A stretch of 17,614 nucleotides of DNA from Pseudomonadota bacterium (GTDB taxonomy: Bacteria; Myxococcota; Myxococcia; Myxococcales; Myxococcaceae): contig JAFADT010000539.1 of assembly GCA_023424585.1 (NCBI GenBank), positions 1 to 17,614 of the forward strand. Reading direction: 5' to 3'. Positions 1 through 7,130 of the stretch are shown piece by piece (the stretch's first letter is position 1; each line of letters opens with the position of its first letter). The notes under the pieces are model-generated. The model was not told the DNA's origin and made no database searches. It was given only the letters and a program-made list of their open reading frames with translations. The position numbers and the translations under genes are program-made.

Positions 1-125
1 GCGCCGCCCGTCTTCGCCAGCACCTTCGTGATGGCCGCCGTCAGCGACGTCTTGCCGTGGTCCACGTGCCCAATCGTTCCGATGTTCACGTGGGGCAGGC
101 TGCGATCGAACTTTTCCTTGGACAT
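1..125 (-). CDS. tuf: Elongation factor Tu, N-terminal 41 codons (cut by window edge)
   Basis: EF-Tu is the GTPase that carries aminoacyl-tRNA to the ribosomal A site. The visible residues begin [20 protein letters not shown] and continue with [13 protein letters not shown], so the P-loop (GHVDHGKT, residues 19-26) and its preceding beta strand are present; switch regions and domains II and III lie outside the window. The ATG at 123-125 follows GGAG with about six bases between. It is the fourth gene of the str operon, 139 bases after fusA, in the classical order rpsL-rpsG-fusA-tuf. The residue after the P-loop Thr is Ser where E. coli has Thr, a conservative change. Identity is certain; whether a second tuf copy exists elsewhere cannot be seen. 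Confidence 0.97.
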   Translation of the reverse strand, partial: MSKEKFDRSLPHVNIGTIGHVDHGKTSLTAAITKVLAKTGG

Positions 126-143
126 GAACCGCTCCTCACGACG

Positions 144-164
144 CCGCCGGTGCAACCCCGGCGG
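144..164 (-). promoter_or_regulatory. Perfect hairpin in the tuf leader
   Basis: CCGCCGG at 144-150 is perfectly complementary to CCGGCGG at 158-164, with a 7-base loop. On the transcript it ends 18 bases before the tuf ATG and just upstream of the GGAG ribosome binding site. It could shape tuf translation, act as an mRNA processing point between fusA and tuf, or be chance in GC-rich DNA. There is no T-tract after it, so it is not an intrinsic terminator. Confidence 0.4.
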
Positions 165-264
165 TCTGGGACTACGGGGGAACTTCCGAGGGGTGCTGCG
201 TGTGCTTCAAAGCCGCTGGAACGTCAACAGAATTCGCCCGGCGGTCCCCCTGGCGAGCGGGAGG

Positions 265-2346
265 TCAGTAGCCCGCGTTGAGCGCGGACTTGGGCGCGGG
301 TGCGTAGTGCTTGAACTGCATGGTGTAGGTCGCCCTTCCCTGGCTCTTGCTCCGCAGGTCGGTCGAGTACCCGAACATGGCGGCCAGGGGCACCTCCGCC
401 TGGATGGCCTGCACCCCGCCGGGCCGGGGCGTCATGCCCAGGATCTTCCCGCGGCGGCCGTTCAGGTCTCCGATGACGTCGCCCATGGCGGCCTCCGGGG
501 TGACGACCTCGGTGGCCATGATGGGCTCCAGGAGGACGGGGTTCGCCGCGCGGACCGCGTCCTTGAAGGCCATGGAGCCGGCGATCTTGAACGCCATCTC
601 CGTCGAGTCCACGTCGTGCATGGAGCCGTCGTAGGCCTCCACCTTCACGTCCACCATCGGGTAGCCGGCGACCGGGCCGTTCTGCATGGCCTCCCTCGCG
701 CCGTCGCGCGCGGCGTCCACGAACTCCTTGGACACGGCGCCGCCGGCGATGGTGCTGACGAACTCGAAGCCCTTGCCGGGCTCGTTCGGGGACACGCGCA
801 GGTTGATGTGGCCGTACTGCCCCTTGCCGCCCGTCTGGCGGATGTACTTGCCCTCCGCCTCCTTCGTCGTCGTCACCGTCTCGCGGTAGGCCACCTGGGG
901 CTTGCCGATGTTCGCGTCCACCTTGAACTCGCGCAGGAGCCGGTCGACGATGATCTCCAGGTGCAGCTCGCCCATGCCGGCGATGAGCGTCTGGCCCGTC
1001 TCCTCGTTGGTGCGCACGCGGAAGGACGGGTCCTCCATGGCCAGCCGCTGCAGGGACTGGAGGATCTTGTCCTGGTCCGCGGTGGACTTCGGCTCGATGG
1101 CGATGTCGATGACCGGCTCCGGGAACTCCATCCGCTCCAGGATGATGGGCTGCTTGTCGTCACAGAGCGTGTCGCCCGTGGACGCCAGCTTCAGGCCCAC
1201 CACCGCGCAGATGTCGCCAGCGTAGCACTCCGTCAGCTCGTCCTTCTTGTCCGCGCGCATCTGCACGAGCCGACTGACGCGCTCGCGCTTGCCCTTCACG
1301 GAGTTCCACACCGCCGTGCCCGCCTCCAGCTTCCCCGAATAGACGCGCAGGAACGTCAGCGTCTGCGAGGAGAAGGACGGGTCGTTCATGATCTTGAACG
1401 CCAGTGCGCTGAAGGGCGCGTCGTCGCGCGTCTCACGGACCGCGTCCTCCCCCTTGGGCGTCTTGCCGTGCACCGGCGGGATCTCCAGCGGGTTGGGCAG
1501 GTAGTCCACCACCGCGTCCAGGAGCGGCTGCACGCCCTTGTGGCGGAACGCCGAACCGCAGAACACCGGGAACAGCTTCAGCCCCACGCAGCCCTTGCGG
1601 ATGGCGCCGCGGACCTCCTCCTCCGTCAGCTCCTGGCCCTCCAGGAACTTCTCCGTGAGCGCGTCGTCCTGCTCGGCGGCGGCCTCCAGCAGCTCCCCGC
1701 GGGCAGCGGCGGCGGCCTCCTGGTACTCCGCCGGGATGTCCACGACCTCGAAGCGGCTGCCCTGCTCCGCGTCCTGGAACACCAGCGCCTTCATGCGCAC
1801 CAGGTCGATGACGCCCTTGTGCTTGTCCTCGCTGCCCAGGGGCAGCTGCATGCGCACGGGACGCGCGCCCAGCTTCTCCTTGATGGTGCCGACGGACATC
1901 TCGAAGTCCGCGCCCACGCGGTCCATCTTGTTGATGAAGCAGATGCGCGGGACCTTGTAGCGGTCCGCCTGGCGCCACACCGTCTCCGACTGCGGCTCCA
2001 CGCCGTTGACCGCGTCGAACACCGCGATGGCGCCGTCGAGCACGCGCAGCGAGCGCTCCACCTCGATGGTGAAGTCCACGTGGCCCGGCGTGTCGATGAT
2101 GTTCACGCGGTAGCGCTGGCCCGCCCGCTCCCAGAAGGCGCTGATGGCCGCGGAGGTGATGGTGATGCCTCGCTCGCGCTCCTGCACCATCCAGTCCGTG
2201 GTGGTGGTGCCTTCGTGCACCTCGCCCATCTTGTGGATGGCGCCTGTGTAGAACAGGATCCGCTCAGTGGTGGTCGTCTTGCCGGCATCGATGTGCGCCA
2301 TGATGCCGATGTTGCGGTAGCGCTCGAGTGGGAACTCACGGGGCAT
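265..2346 (-). CDS. fusA: Elongation factor G
   Basis: EF-G is the translocase GTPase that moves tRNA and mRNA after peptide bond formation and helps split ribosomes with RRF. The product of 693 residues matches the usual length. Visible are the P-loop AHIDAGKT (residues 17-24), the switch I segment [11 protein letters not shown], the G3 motif DTPGHVDF, the G4 motif NKMD, and domain IV-V sequence such as [10 protein letters not shown] and the late [10 protein letters not shown]. The reading frame stays open 25 codons upstream, but the ATG at 2344-2346 ([20 protein letters not shown]) is chosen because EF-G proteins begin this way and AAGGA lies eight bases before it. It follows rpsG by 107 bases, a spacer with strong potential RNA structure, and precedes tuf. 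No truncation or frameshift is seen. Confidence 0.98.
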   Translation of the reverse strand: MPREFPLERYRNIGIMAHIDAGKTTTTERILFYTGAIHKMGEVHEGTTTTDWMVQERERGITITSAAISAFWERAGQRYRVNIIDTPGHVDFTIEVERSLRVLDGAIAVFDAVNGVEPQSETVWRQADRYKVPRICFINKMDRVGADFEMSVGTIKEKLGARPVRMQLPLGSEDKHKGVIDLVRMKALVFQDAEQGSRFEVVDIPAEYQEAAAAARGELLEAAAEQDDALTEKFLEGQELTEEEVRGAIRKGCVGLKLFPVFCGSAFRHKGVQPLLDAVVDYLPNPLEIPPVHGKTPKGEDAVRETRDDAPFSALAFKIMNDPSFSSQTLTFLRVYSGKLEAGTAVWNSVKGKRERVSRLVQMRADKKDELTECYAGDICAVVGLKLASTGDTLCDDKQPIILERMEFPEPVIDIAIEPKSTADQDKILQSLQRLAMEDPSFRVRTNEETGQTLIAGMGELHLEIIVDRLLREFKVDANIGKPQVAYRETVTTTKEAEGKYIRQTGGKGQYGHINLRVSPNEPGKGFEFVSTIAGGAVSKEFVDAARDGAREAMQNGPVAGYPMVDVKVEAYDGSMHDVDSTEMAFKIAGSMAFKDAVRAANPVLLEPIMATEVVTPEAAMGDVIGDLNGRRGKILGMTPRPGGVQAIQAEVPLAAMFGYSTDLRSKSQGRATYTMQFKHYAPAPKSALNAGY

Positions 2347-2375
2347 GACTCGGTTCCTTCTGGACGTCTCAAGGT

Positions 2376-2429
2376 GCTGCCAGGGCTGACAAACGAAACC
2401 GCCCGGACGCTGGCAGCGCATCCGGGCGG
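2376..2429 (-). promoter_or_regulatory. Candidate structured RNA element (hairpin or pseudoknot) between rpsG and fusA
   Basis: CCGCCCGGA (2399-2407) and TCCGGGCGG (2421-2429) form a perfect 9-base-pair stem. The 13-base segment between them contains CTGGCAGC (2410-2417), perfectly complementary to GCTGCCAG at 2376-2383, which lies downstream on the transcript. The loop can therefore pair outside the hairpin as an H-type pseudoknot, or close on itself by the short CGCT/AGCG stem. On the transcript the stem is followed by TTTCGTTTG, resembling a weak terminator tail. The element ends about 15-20 bases before the fusA ribosome binding site. Complementarity is seen directly; a regulatory function (attenuation or translational control of fusA) is inference. 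Confidence 0.45.
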
Positions 2430-2453
2430 CGACCGCGAAGCCCCTGACGGGAC

Positions 2454-2924
2454 CTACCAGCGGTAGTGAGCGAAGGCCTTGTTGGCTTCCGCCATCTTGT
2501 GCGTGTCTTCACGCTTCTTCACCGCGTTGCCGCGGTTGTTGGCGGCGTCCATGATCTCGCCGGCCAGCTTCTCCTGCATGGTCTTCTCACCACGCGCCTT
2601 GGCGTAGGTGATGATCCAGCGCATGCCCAGCGCAACGCGGCGGTCCTGGCGGACCTCCACGGGCACCTGGTAGGTGGCGCCACCGACGCGGCGGCTCTTC
2701 ACCTCAAGGACGGGCTTGACGTTGTCCAGGGCCTTCTTGAAGACCTTGAGGGGATCTTCCTTCGCGCGCTCCTCCATGAGGGCGAAGGCGCCGTAGCACA
2801 CGCCCTCCGCGATGGACTTCTTCCCCTTGCGCATCAGGTCGTTGACGAACTTGGTGACGAGCCGGTCCTGGAACTTCGGATCCGGGAGAATCTTCCGCTT
2901 GGCGACTACGCGACGACGAGGCAT
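2454..2924 (-). CDS. rpsG: 30S ribosomal protein S7
   Basis: S7 is a primary 16S rRNA binding protein that nucleates the 30S head and contacts E-site tRNA. The 156-residue product begins [18 protein letters not shown] and contains the conserved segments [21 protein letters not shown] and [21 protein letters not shown], matching the full family length. The ATG at 2922-2924 is preceded by AAGGGA. It is the second str operon gene, 168 bases after rpsL. In E. coli S7 is the autogenous translational repressor of this operon, binding near the rpsL-rpsG junction. The long spacer here leaves room for such a site, but I cannot demonstrate one. Confidence 0.98.
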   Translation of the reverse strand: MPRRRVVAKRKILPDPKFQDRLVTKFVNDLMRKGKKSIAEGVCYGAFALMEERAKEDPLKVFKKALDNVKPVLEVKSRRVGGATYQVPVEVRQDRRVALGMRWIITYAKARGEKTMQEKLAGEIMDAANNRGNAVKKREDTHKMAEANKAFAHYRW

Positions 2925-3012
2925 CTCTTCCCTTACGCCCCACTCTCCCCGCTCGGAGGAAAGCCTTGTTCAGGGGCTTCAAGAACGACTGCTTGGAACT
3001 TCCAGGGACACT

Positions 3013-3027
3013 CCCCAGGGTGTGGGG
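3013..3027 (-). promoter_or_regulatory. Small hairpin in the rpsL-rpsG spacer
   Basis: CCCCA (3013-3017) and TGGGG (3023-3027) form a perfect 5-base-pair stem with a 5-base loop inside the 168-base spacer 2925-3092. In E. coli the repressor S7 binds mRNA in this intercistronic position, so structure here is a reasonable place to look for autogenous control. The stem is short and could be chance; no match to the E. coli S7 site was established. Confidence 0.25.
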
Positions 3028-3092
3028 CCAGCGTCCGACACTTCTTCAGGTACCGCGAAGGTGTTCCGCGCCAACGACGCGCGGGGGAGCGA

Positions 3093-3464
3093 CTAGCTGG
3101 GACGCTTCGCGCCGTACTTCGAGCGGCTCTGCTTGCGACCTGCGACGCCCACGGAGTCCAGCGTGCCGCGGATGATGTGGTAGCGAACGCCCGGGAGGTC
3201 CTTCACGCGGCCACCGCGGATCATGACCACCGAGTGCTCCTGGAGGTTGTGACCCACGCCGGGGATGTAGGAGGTGACCTCGATGCCGTTGGTGAGGCGC
3301 ACGCGGGCCACCTTGCGGAGGGCCGAGTTCGGCTTCTTCGGGGTCGTGGTGTAGACGCGCGTGCAAACACCGCGCTTCTGGGGGCACTCCTTCAGGGCAG
3401 GGCTCTTGCCCTTGATGTTGAGCTTCTCGCGGCCCTTGCGGACGAGCTGGCTGATGGTCGGCAC
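3093..3464 (-). CDS. rpsL: 30S ribosomal protein S12
   Basis: S12 sits at the 30S decoding centre and controls accuracy; it is the classical streptomycin-resistance protein. The 123-residue product begins [14 protein letters not shown] and carries [11 protein letters not shown] (K43) and [13 protein letters not shown] (K88, D89). The lysines at 43 and 88, whose replacement confers streptomycin resistance in other bacteria, are both wild type here, so a sensitive allele is expected. D89 sits in the loop methylthiolated by RimO in E. coli. The start is GTG (3462-3464), with AAGAGG about five bases upstream. It is the first gene of the str operon, about 78 bases from the predicted transcription start. 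Confidence 0.98.
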   Translation of the reverse strand: MPTISQLVRKGREKLNIKGKSPALKECPQKRGVCTRVYTTTPKKPNSALRKVARVRLTNGIEVTSYIPGVGHNLQEHSVVMIRGGRVKDLPGVRYHIIRGTLDSVGVAGRKQSRSKYGAKRPS

Positions 3465-3548
3465 TGAAACCTCTTCTTCGTGGGAACCCCGCGTCCGGCG
3501 ACACGAAAGCGGAGCATATCTACCTACAGGCTACACAAAAGGCCCGCG

Positions 3549-3576
3549 AGTATAGGGAGGGCCCCCCGGGTGTCAA
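3549..3576 (-). promoter_or_regulatory. Sigma-70 type promoter of the str operon
   Basis: Read on the minus strand, TTGACA (3571-3576) is followed by 16 bases and TATACT (3549-3554). The -35 box is perfect and the -10 box matches five of six consensus bases, exceptional in such GC-rich DNA. The predicted transcript starts near 3541 and reaches the rpsL GTG after roughly 78 bases. It lies between the rimI stop codon and rpsL and is oriented toward rpsL. Confidence 0.85.
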
Positions 3577-3592
3577 GCATGGCTTGCCCCTG

Positions 3593-3609
3593 GGCCAGAA
3601 CCGGCCAGA
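3593..3609 (-). repeat. Tandem TCTGGCC repeats upstream of the str promoter
   Basis: GGCCAGA occurs at 3593-3599 and again at 3603-3609 (TCTGGCC on the minus strand), exactly 10 bases apart and so on one DNA face, 17-33 bases upstream of the -35 box. The spacing and position fit an activator site. No known factor is assigned, and the motif is GC-rich enough that chance is possible. Confidence 0.35.
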
Positions 3610-3686
3610 GGACCCGGGTGCATTCCCCCGACACCCGAAAAACCTGGGTCTGCGACAACGGGCGGACGCTCTACTCCCTTACGGCC

Positions 3687-4181
3687 CTAGAAGTCGAGGA
3701 CCATCACGATCGCGTCCTCGCCCTCGTCCACGTAGTAGTTCGGGCGGATGCCGACCGGACGGAAGCCCAGTGAGCGGTAGAGGTTGAGGGCGGACTCGTT
3801 GCCCCGGCGCACCTCCAGGGTGGCCAGGGAGCAGCGACGGGCCACGCCCCGGCGAAGCACCTCCTCCATCACCGTGCGCGCGACGCCCCGGCGGCGGTGC
3901 AGCGGGGCGGTGGCCACGTTGAGGACGTGGACCTCGTCGTGGACGATCCAGAAGATGGCCAGGCCCAGGAGCTCCACGCCGCCCTCGGAGCGGGGCTCCT
4001 CCACGAGGAGGATGGTGGACCAGTCGTGCTGGAGCTCGCGCCCGAGCAGCTCCGTGGACCAGGGGTTCTTGAAGGACGCCTTCTCCAGCGCCATCACCGC
4101 CGGCATGTCGTCCACGGTCATCTGCCGGATGAGGAAGCCCTTCCCCTTGTCGGGCGTGCCGTCCTCCCGCAGCCGTCTCAT
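3687..4181 (-). CDS. rimI: Ribosomal-protein-alanine N-acetyltransferase (GNAT family)
   Basis: RimI transfers acetyl from acetyl-CoA to the N-terminal alanine of ribosomal protein S18. The 164-residue protein has the GNAT fold: strand and acetyl-CoA loop VLNVATAPLHRRRGVA (residues 87-102, with the RRxGxA pyrophosphate loop), then LEVRRGNESALNLYRSLGF (122-140), the typical RimI signature including E123 and Y135, the positions matching the E. coli catalytic Glu and Tyr. The PNYY segment (148-151) also fits. The ATG overlaps the stop codon of the upstream SurA-like gene by four bases (ATGA at 4178-4181), with GGGAGG upstream, implying translational coupling. A short nonconserved N-terminal extension of about 16 residues is present. 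Generic GNAT activity on another protein cannot be excluded. Confidence 0.88.
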   Translation of the reverse strand: MRRLREDGTPDKGKGFLIRQMTVDDMPAVMALEKASFKNPWSTELLGRELQHDWSTILLVEEPRSEGGVELLGLAIFWIVHDEVHVLNVATAPLHRRRGVARTVMEEVLRRGVARRCSLATLEVRRGNESALNLYRSLGFRPVGIRPNYYVDEGEDAIVMVLDF

Positions 4182-4906
4182 CGCCGTGCCTCCCGCGCGA
4201 AGGGCGCCACCCGCCGCACCTGCGCCGACCTGCGTACTTCAGCCAGGGCCTGGGCCGCCAGCTCTCCGTAGCGCGCCCGCACCAGCTCCTCGCGGATGGC
4301 CGTGCGCGCCGCCTGATCGAACTCACCGGGGTACAGGTCCCGGTGGGCGTCATAATGGTGGCGGACCTCCGCCTCGCTCACCTGTGCCTTCAACCGGACC
4401 CGACTGTCGAGGATTCGCTCCGCCCGCAGGCCCCGCGCCAGCACGGCCTCCAGCGCGGCCCGGTCCACGCCATGCCGATCCAGGAAGCGCCGGAGCGCCT
4501 CCTCCCCGCCCAGCCGGGCCCGGAAGGCGTCCAGCCGGGCCGCCACCTCCGTCGGCTCCGCCGGGAAGGCCTGCAGGCGGTCCGCGCTCAGCACCTGGAG
4601 GCGCTGGTTGATGGACAGCTCGAGGGCGCCCTGGAGCGTCTGCTCATCCAACGTCTGGGCGGCGGCCTGCACGGCCCCCCGCTGGATCAGCACCACCCGG
4701 GCCTCCATCTCCAGCTCGCTCAGGGTCAGGACCTGGCCCTCGATGACCGCCACGACGCGGTCCACCACCCTGCCCTCCCCCACGCTGGGGACAGGCGGGG
4801 CGGCGCGGGCGGTCGTTCCGAACGCCAGGCCAGCCCCCAGGGCCATGGGGAGCAGCCCACACGCCAGCCACAGGGGGGCCTTCCGGCGGGCGCGCGGTGG
4901 TGGCAT
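4178..4906 (-). CDS. SurA-like periplasmic chaperone, lacking the peptidyl-prolyl isomerase domain
   Basis: The 242-residue protein has an Arg-rich N terminus and a hydrophobic stretch (residues 11-30) ending ARA|AP near 35, a plausible Sec signal peptide. Then VVDRVVAVIEGQVLTLSELE (47-66) is typical of the SurA N-terminal chaperone domain, followed by helical sequence and VSEAEVRHHYDAHRDLYPG (176-194). Where SurA and PrsA proteins insert a parvulin domain this one goes straight into the closing helix (residues 195-230), so catalysis is not expected. It probably binds unfolded outer-membrane or periplasmic proteins. The ATG at 4904-4906 is chosen because AGGAAGG precedes it; in-frame ATGs at 4918 and 4957 lack ribosome binding sites. 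It is translationally coupled to rimI. A lipoprotein or membrane-anchored form is possible if the signal is not cleaved. Confidence 0.75.
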   Translation of the reverse strand: MPPPRARRKAPLWLACGLLPMALGAGLAFGTTARAAPPVPSVGEGRVVDRVVAVIEGQVLTLSELEMEARVVLIQRGAVQAAAQTLDEQTLQGALELSINQRLQVLSADRLQAFPAEPTEVAARLDAFRARLGGEEALRRFLDRHGVDRAALEAVLARGLRAERILDSRVRLKAQVSEAEVRHHYDAHRDLYPGEFDQAARTAIREELVRARYGELAAQALAEVRRSAQVRRVAPFAREARR

Positions 4907-5027
4907 GGCCTTCCTCATCTCGCGGCGACTGTAACCATCGCGGCCCTGTCCGGACATCCCGTGCTGGCGCTCACCGCCCCGCTGGTTACGTTCTCCCTTG
5001 TCGGGTACTGCACCACCCTAAGAACTT
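4907..5027. other. Divergent spacer between the SurA-like gene and dnaJ
   Basis: These 121 bases must hold the promoters of both divergent units. I see no CIRCE element (TTAGCACTC and its inverted partner), no convincing -35/-10 pair, and no Shine-Dalgarno sequence before the dnaJ ATG (upstream bases CCCTAAGAACTT). HrcA control of dnaJ is therefore not supported by the sequence. Confidence 0.5.
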
Positions 5028-6209
5028 ATGGCTGACGACTACTACCAGATTCTGGGCGTGCCCCGGACGGCCTCGGCGGACGACCTCAAGAAGGCCTTCC
5101 GGAAGCTGGCGCGCCAGCACCACCCGGACGTCAACCCGGGCGACAAGGCCGCGGAGGAGAAGTTCAAGCGCATCAACACGGCCTTCGAGGTGCTGGGCGA
5201 CCCGAAGAAGCGCGCGCTCTATGACGAGTTCGGCGAGGACGCGGAGAAGATCGGCTTCGACGAGAAGAAGGCCGCGGCCTACCGCCAGTACCGCGCCGCC
5301 CAGGCGGCCGGGGGCAGCGGGGGCGGCGGCATCCCCTTCAGCACCGAGGGCGTGGACCTGGGGGACCTCTTCAACGACATCTTCGGGCGCTCGGGCGGCG
5401 GAGGCGGAAGCGGCGGCTTCGACATCAACGACCTCTTCGGCCGGGGCCGGGGTGGCAGCCGGTCCACGGCGGCCGAGCGCGGCGACGACCTGACGACGCG
5501 CGTCCACATCTCCCTCGCGGAGGCCGTCACCGGCACCGAGCGCACCCTGACCCTCCAGCGGCCGGGCCGCTGCTCCAAGTGCCATGGCGAGGGCAACACG
5601 GGGAAGCTCGTGACGTGCCCCACCTGCAACGGCACGGGCCGGGCCCGGCGGGCCGGCGGCGTGTTCGGCGGGTCCGGCGTGTGCCCCACCTGCCGCGGCA
5701 GCGGGAAGGCCCCGGAGCCCTGCCCCCAGTGCGGCGGCAGCGGCATCCAGGAGGAGACGACCCGGCTGACGGTGAAGATCCCGGCGGGCGTCGTCACCGG
5801 CTCCAAGGTGCGGCTGGCCGGCCAGGGCGCGGCGGGCCTCCAGGGGGGCCCTCCGGGAGACCTCTACATCGAGACGGAGGTGGCCGAGCACCCGCTGGTG
5901 CGCCGCGAGGGCGACGACCTCTACCTGGACCTGCCGGTGACGGTGTCCGAGGCGCTCTTGGGCGGCGAGGTGCGCGTGCCCACCTTCCAGGGGGAGGTGA
6001 CGCTGAAGGTGCCGCCGGGCTCCCAGTCCGGCCGGAAGATGCGGCTCAAGGGGCGGGGCGTCCCGTCGCTGAGGGGCGGCCCCCCGGGCGACATGTACCT
6101 GTTGCTCCAGGTGAAGGTCCCCGAGGAGGCCACGGCCGAGGTCCGGGCCGCCGCGGAGACCCTGGCCCGGGCCTACCGGGGCGACGTGCGCCGGGAGCTG
6201 ACGTTGTAG
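5028..6209 (+). CDS. dnaJ: DnaJ (Hsp40) co-chaperone with zinc-finger domain
   Basis: DnaJ delivers unfolded clients to DnaK and stimulates its ATPase. The 393-residue protein has a J domain (residues 4-68) with HPD at 32-34, a Gly-rich linker (95-143) broken by two similar FxxDLF-type patches ([20 protein letters not shown]), then four zinc motifs CSKCHGEG (182), CPTCNGTG (197), CPTCRGSG (219) and CPQCGGSG (232), and the client-binding C-terminal beta domains ending near 365. This is a type I DnaJ of normal length. No dnaK or grpE lies beside it, so it may be one of several paralogues. The ATG is kept because [11 protein letters not shown] is the family start, although no Shine-Dalgarno is evident. 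It is followed by the HEAT-repeat gene after 81 bases. Confidence 0.93.
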   Translation: MADDYYQILGVPRTASADDLKKAFRKLARQHHPDVNPGDKAAEEKFKRINTAFEVLGDPKKRALYDEFGEDAEKIGFDEKKAAAYRQYRAAQAAGGSGGGGIPFSTEGVDLGDLFNDIFGRSGGGGGSGGFDINDLFGRGRGGSRSTAAERGDDLTTRVHISLAEAVTGTERTLTLQRPGRCSKCHGEGNTGKLVTCPTCNGTGRARRAGGVFGGSGVCPTCRGSGKAPEPCPQCGGSGIQEETTRLTVKIPAGVVTGSKVRLAGQGAAGLQGGPPGDLYIETEVAEHPLVRREGDDLYLDLPVTVSEALLGGEVRVPTFQGEVTLKVPPGSQSGRKMRLKGRGVPSLRGGPPGDMYLLLQVKVPEEATAEVRAAAETLARAYRGDVRRELTL

Positions 6210-6228
6210 TTGTCGTTGCCACTTGTCC

Positions 6229-6238
6229 TGGAAGGCGC
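6229..6238 (+). repeat. Intergenic 10-mer TGGAAGGCGC, copy 1
   Basis: First of three identical copies of TGGAAGGCGC found in three successive intergenic spacers. It begins 62 bases before the ATG of the HEAT-repeat gene. Its role is unknown; see the other copies at 7088 and 8886. Confidence 0.5.
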
Positions 6239-6290
6239 ACCGTCCTACATGGCGCCTCCACTCTTCCGAATCCGGAGCGGGTACGTACCT

Positions 6291-7019
6291 ATGGGTCTCT
6301 TCGATTTCCTCTCGGGCGGCTCGGGCCCGGAAAAAGCGCTCAAGCTCAAGTCCAAGGTGACCCAGAAGTACGGGGAGCCATCCACGCGGCAGAAGGCCCT
6401 GCAGCAGCTGGGGGAGATGCAATACCCCGAGGCCGTCACGGTGCTGCTCAGCCGGTTCACCATCACCGTGGACCCGCTCACCACCGACGCGGACGAGAAG
6501 GAGCACACCTTCGAGCTGATCAAGCACTTCGGCGAGGCCGCCGTCGAGCCGGTCAGCGCCTTCCTCAAGACGAGCGACCAGGCCACGTCCTGGGCGCTGC
6601 GCATCCTCCAGGCGCTGCTCTCCGAGGACGCGCTGATGGGCGTCATCACCGACACGCTCCAGCACCTGTCCTCGCGCTACACGCGCGACCCGGAGAAGAA
6701 GGTCGTCCTGCTCCACTACGTGCAAGGCAAGCCGGACCCGCGCGTGCCCCCGGCCGTCCTCCCCTTCCTGGAGGACATGTCCGATGACGTGAAGATCGCC
6801 GCCATCAACGTCCTGGGGCCCCTGAAGTACGAGCCGGCGCGCGAGCCCCTGCTCAAGCTGCTCACCTCGGAGGACACCGCGCGCCGCGTGCAGACCGTGG
6901 CGCTGGCGGCCCTGGCGGAGAGCGGCTTCGGGGTGCAGGGCTACCAGGAGAAGGTGCAGGCCACGCTCGTGGAGCCCTACAGCCTGGACAAGGAAGGCCG
7001 CGTCCAGCGGCGCCCCTGA
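6291..7019 (+). CDS. HEAT-repeat protein of unknown function
   Basis: The 242-residue protein begins MGLFDFLSGGSGPEKALKLK and consists of alpha-helical repeats resembling HEAT/armadillo units: for example residues 32-52 (ALQQLGEMQYPEAVTVLL), 73-92, 98-118, 151-176 and 182-209 (EPLLKLLTSEDTARRVQTVA). No signal peptide, membrane span or catalytic motif is visible, so a cytosolic scaffold or binding role is likely. An open frame runs back to the dnaJ stop, but the ATG at 6291 gives the common MGLFDFL start and GGAGCGG lies upstream. An alternative ATG at 6249 would add 14 residues without a better site. It lies between a chaperone and a kinase gene on the same strand; a functional link is not shown. 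Confidence 0.8.
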   Translation: MGLFDFLSGGSGPEKALKLKSKVTQKYGEPSTRQKALQQLGEMQYPEAVTVLLSRFTITVDPLTTDADEKEHTFELIKHFGEAAVEPVSAFLKTSDQATSWALRILQALLSEDALMGVITDTLQHLSSRYTRDPEKKVVLLHYVQGKPDPRVPPAVLPFLEDMSDDVKIAAINVLGPLKYEPAREPLLKLLTSEDTARRVQTVALAALAESGFGVQGYQEKVQATLVEPYSLDKEGRVQRRP

Positions 7020-7032
7020 GTCATTCCGGTAT

Positions 7033-7057
7033 CCCCCCGGCCGGAGGGGCTGGGGGG
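7033..7057. other. GC inverted repeat after the HEAT-repeat gene
   Basis: CCCCCC (7033-7038) and GGGGGG (7052-7057) can pair around a 13-base loop, starting 14 bases after the stop codon. It sits where a terminator would be, but no T-tract follows, so intrinsic termination is unlikely. It may be a 3-prime stabilising hairpin, or chance. Confidence 0.25.
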
Positions 7058-7087
7058 CTGTCGGGCACCTGACACGCTCGGCGTTGG

Positions 7088-7097
7088 TGGAAGGCGC
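7088..7097 (+). repeat. Intergenic 10-mer TGGAAGGCGC, copy 2
   Basis: Second copy, followed by C so that GGCGCC is palindromic. It begins 43 bases before the ATG at 7131, or 61 bases before the alternative GTG at 7149, the latter almost equal to the distance of copy 1 from its gene. Confidence 0.5.
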
Positions 7098-7130
7098 CGG
7101 GCTCCGTCGAGGTTCCCTCCCACGCGAGAC

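Noticed and set aside
222..227. TTGACG on the minus strand as -35 box of a tuf-specific promoter
   Set aside because: No TATAAT-like hexamer lies 16-18 bases downstream; the expected place reads GC-rich sequence.
28..2466. Long open frame (about 812 codons) antisense to fusA, and similar long frames such as the one antisense to 4986-8651
   Set aside because: In DNA with GC-rich third codon positions, antisense frames lack stop codons by composition. The translations are Arg/His/Leu/Ala-rich low-complexity sequence, and the opposite strand encodes clear conserved proteins.
2704..2982. Possible small leader ORF before rpsG starting with TTG at 2982
   Set aside because: It reads through rpsG in another frame, has low-complexity sequence and no conserved content.
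3615..3641. Hairpin CGGGTG/CACCCG next to an A/T run as a rimI terminator
   Set aside because: On the rimI strand the T-run comes before the stem, not after it, and on the plus strand the run is A, so neither orientation forms an intrinsic terminator.
4998..5024. TTGTCG and TAAGAA as a promoter for dnaJ
   Set aside because: The spacer is only 15 bases and transcription would begin inside the coding sequence.
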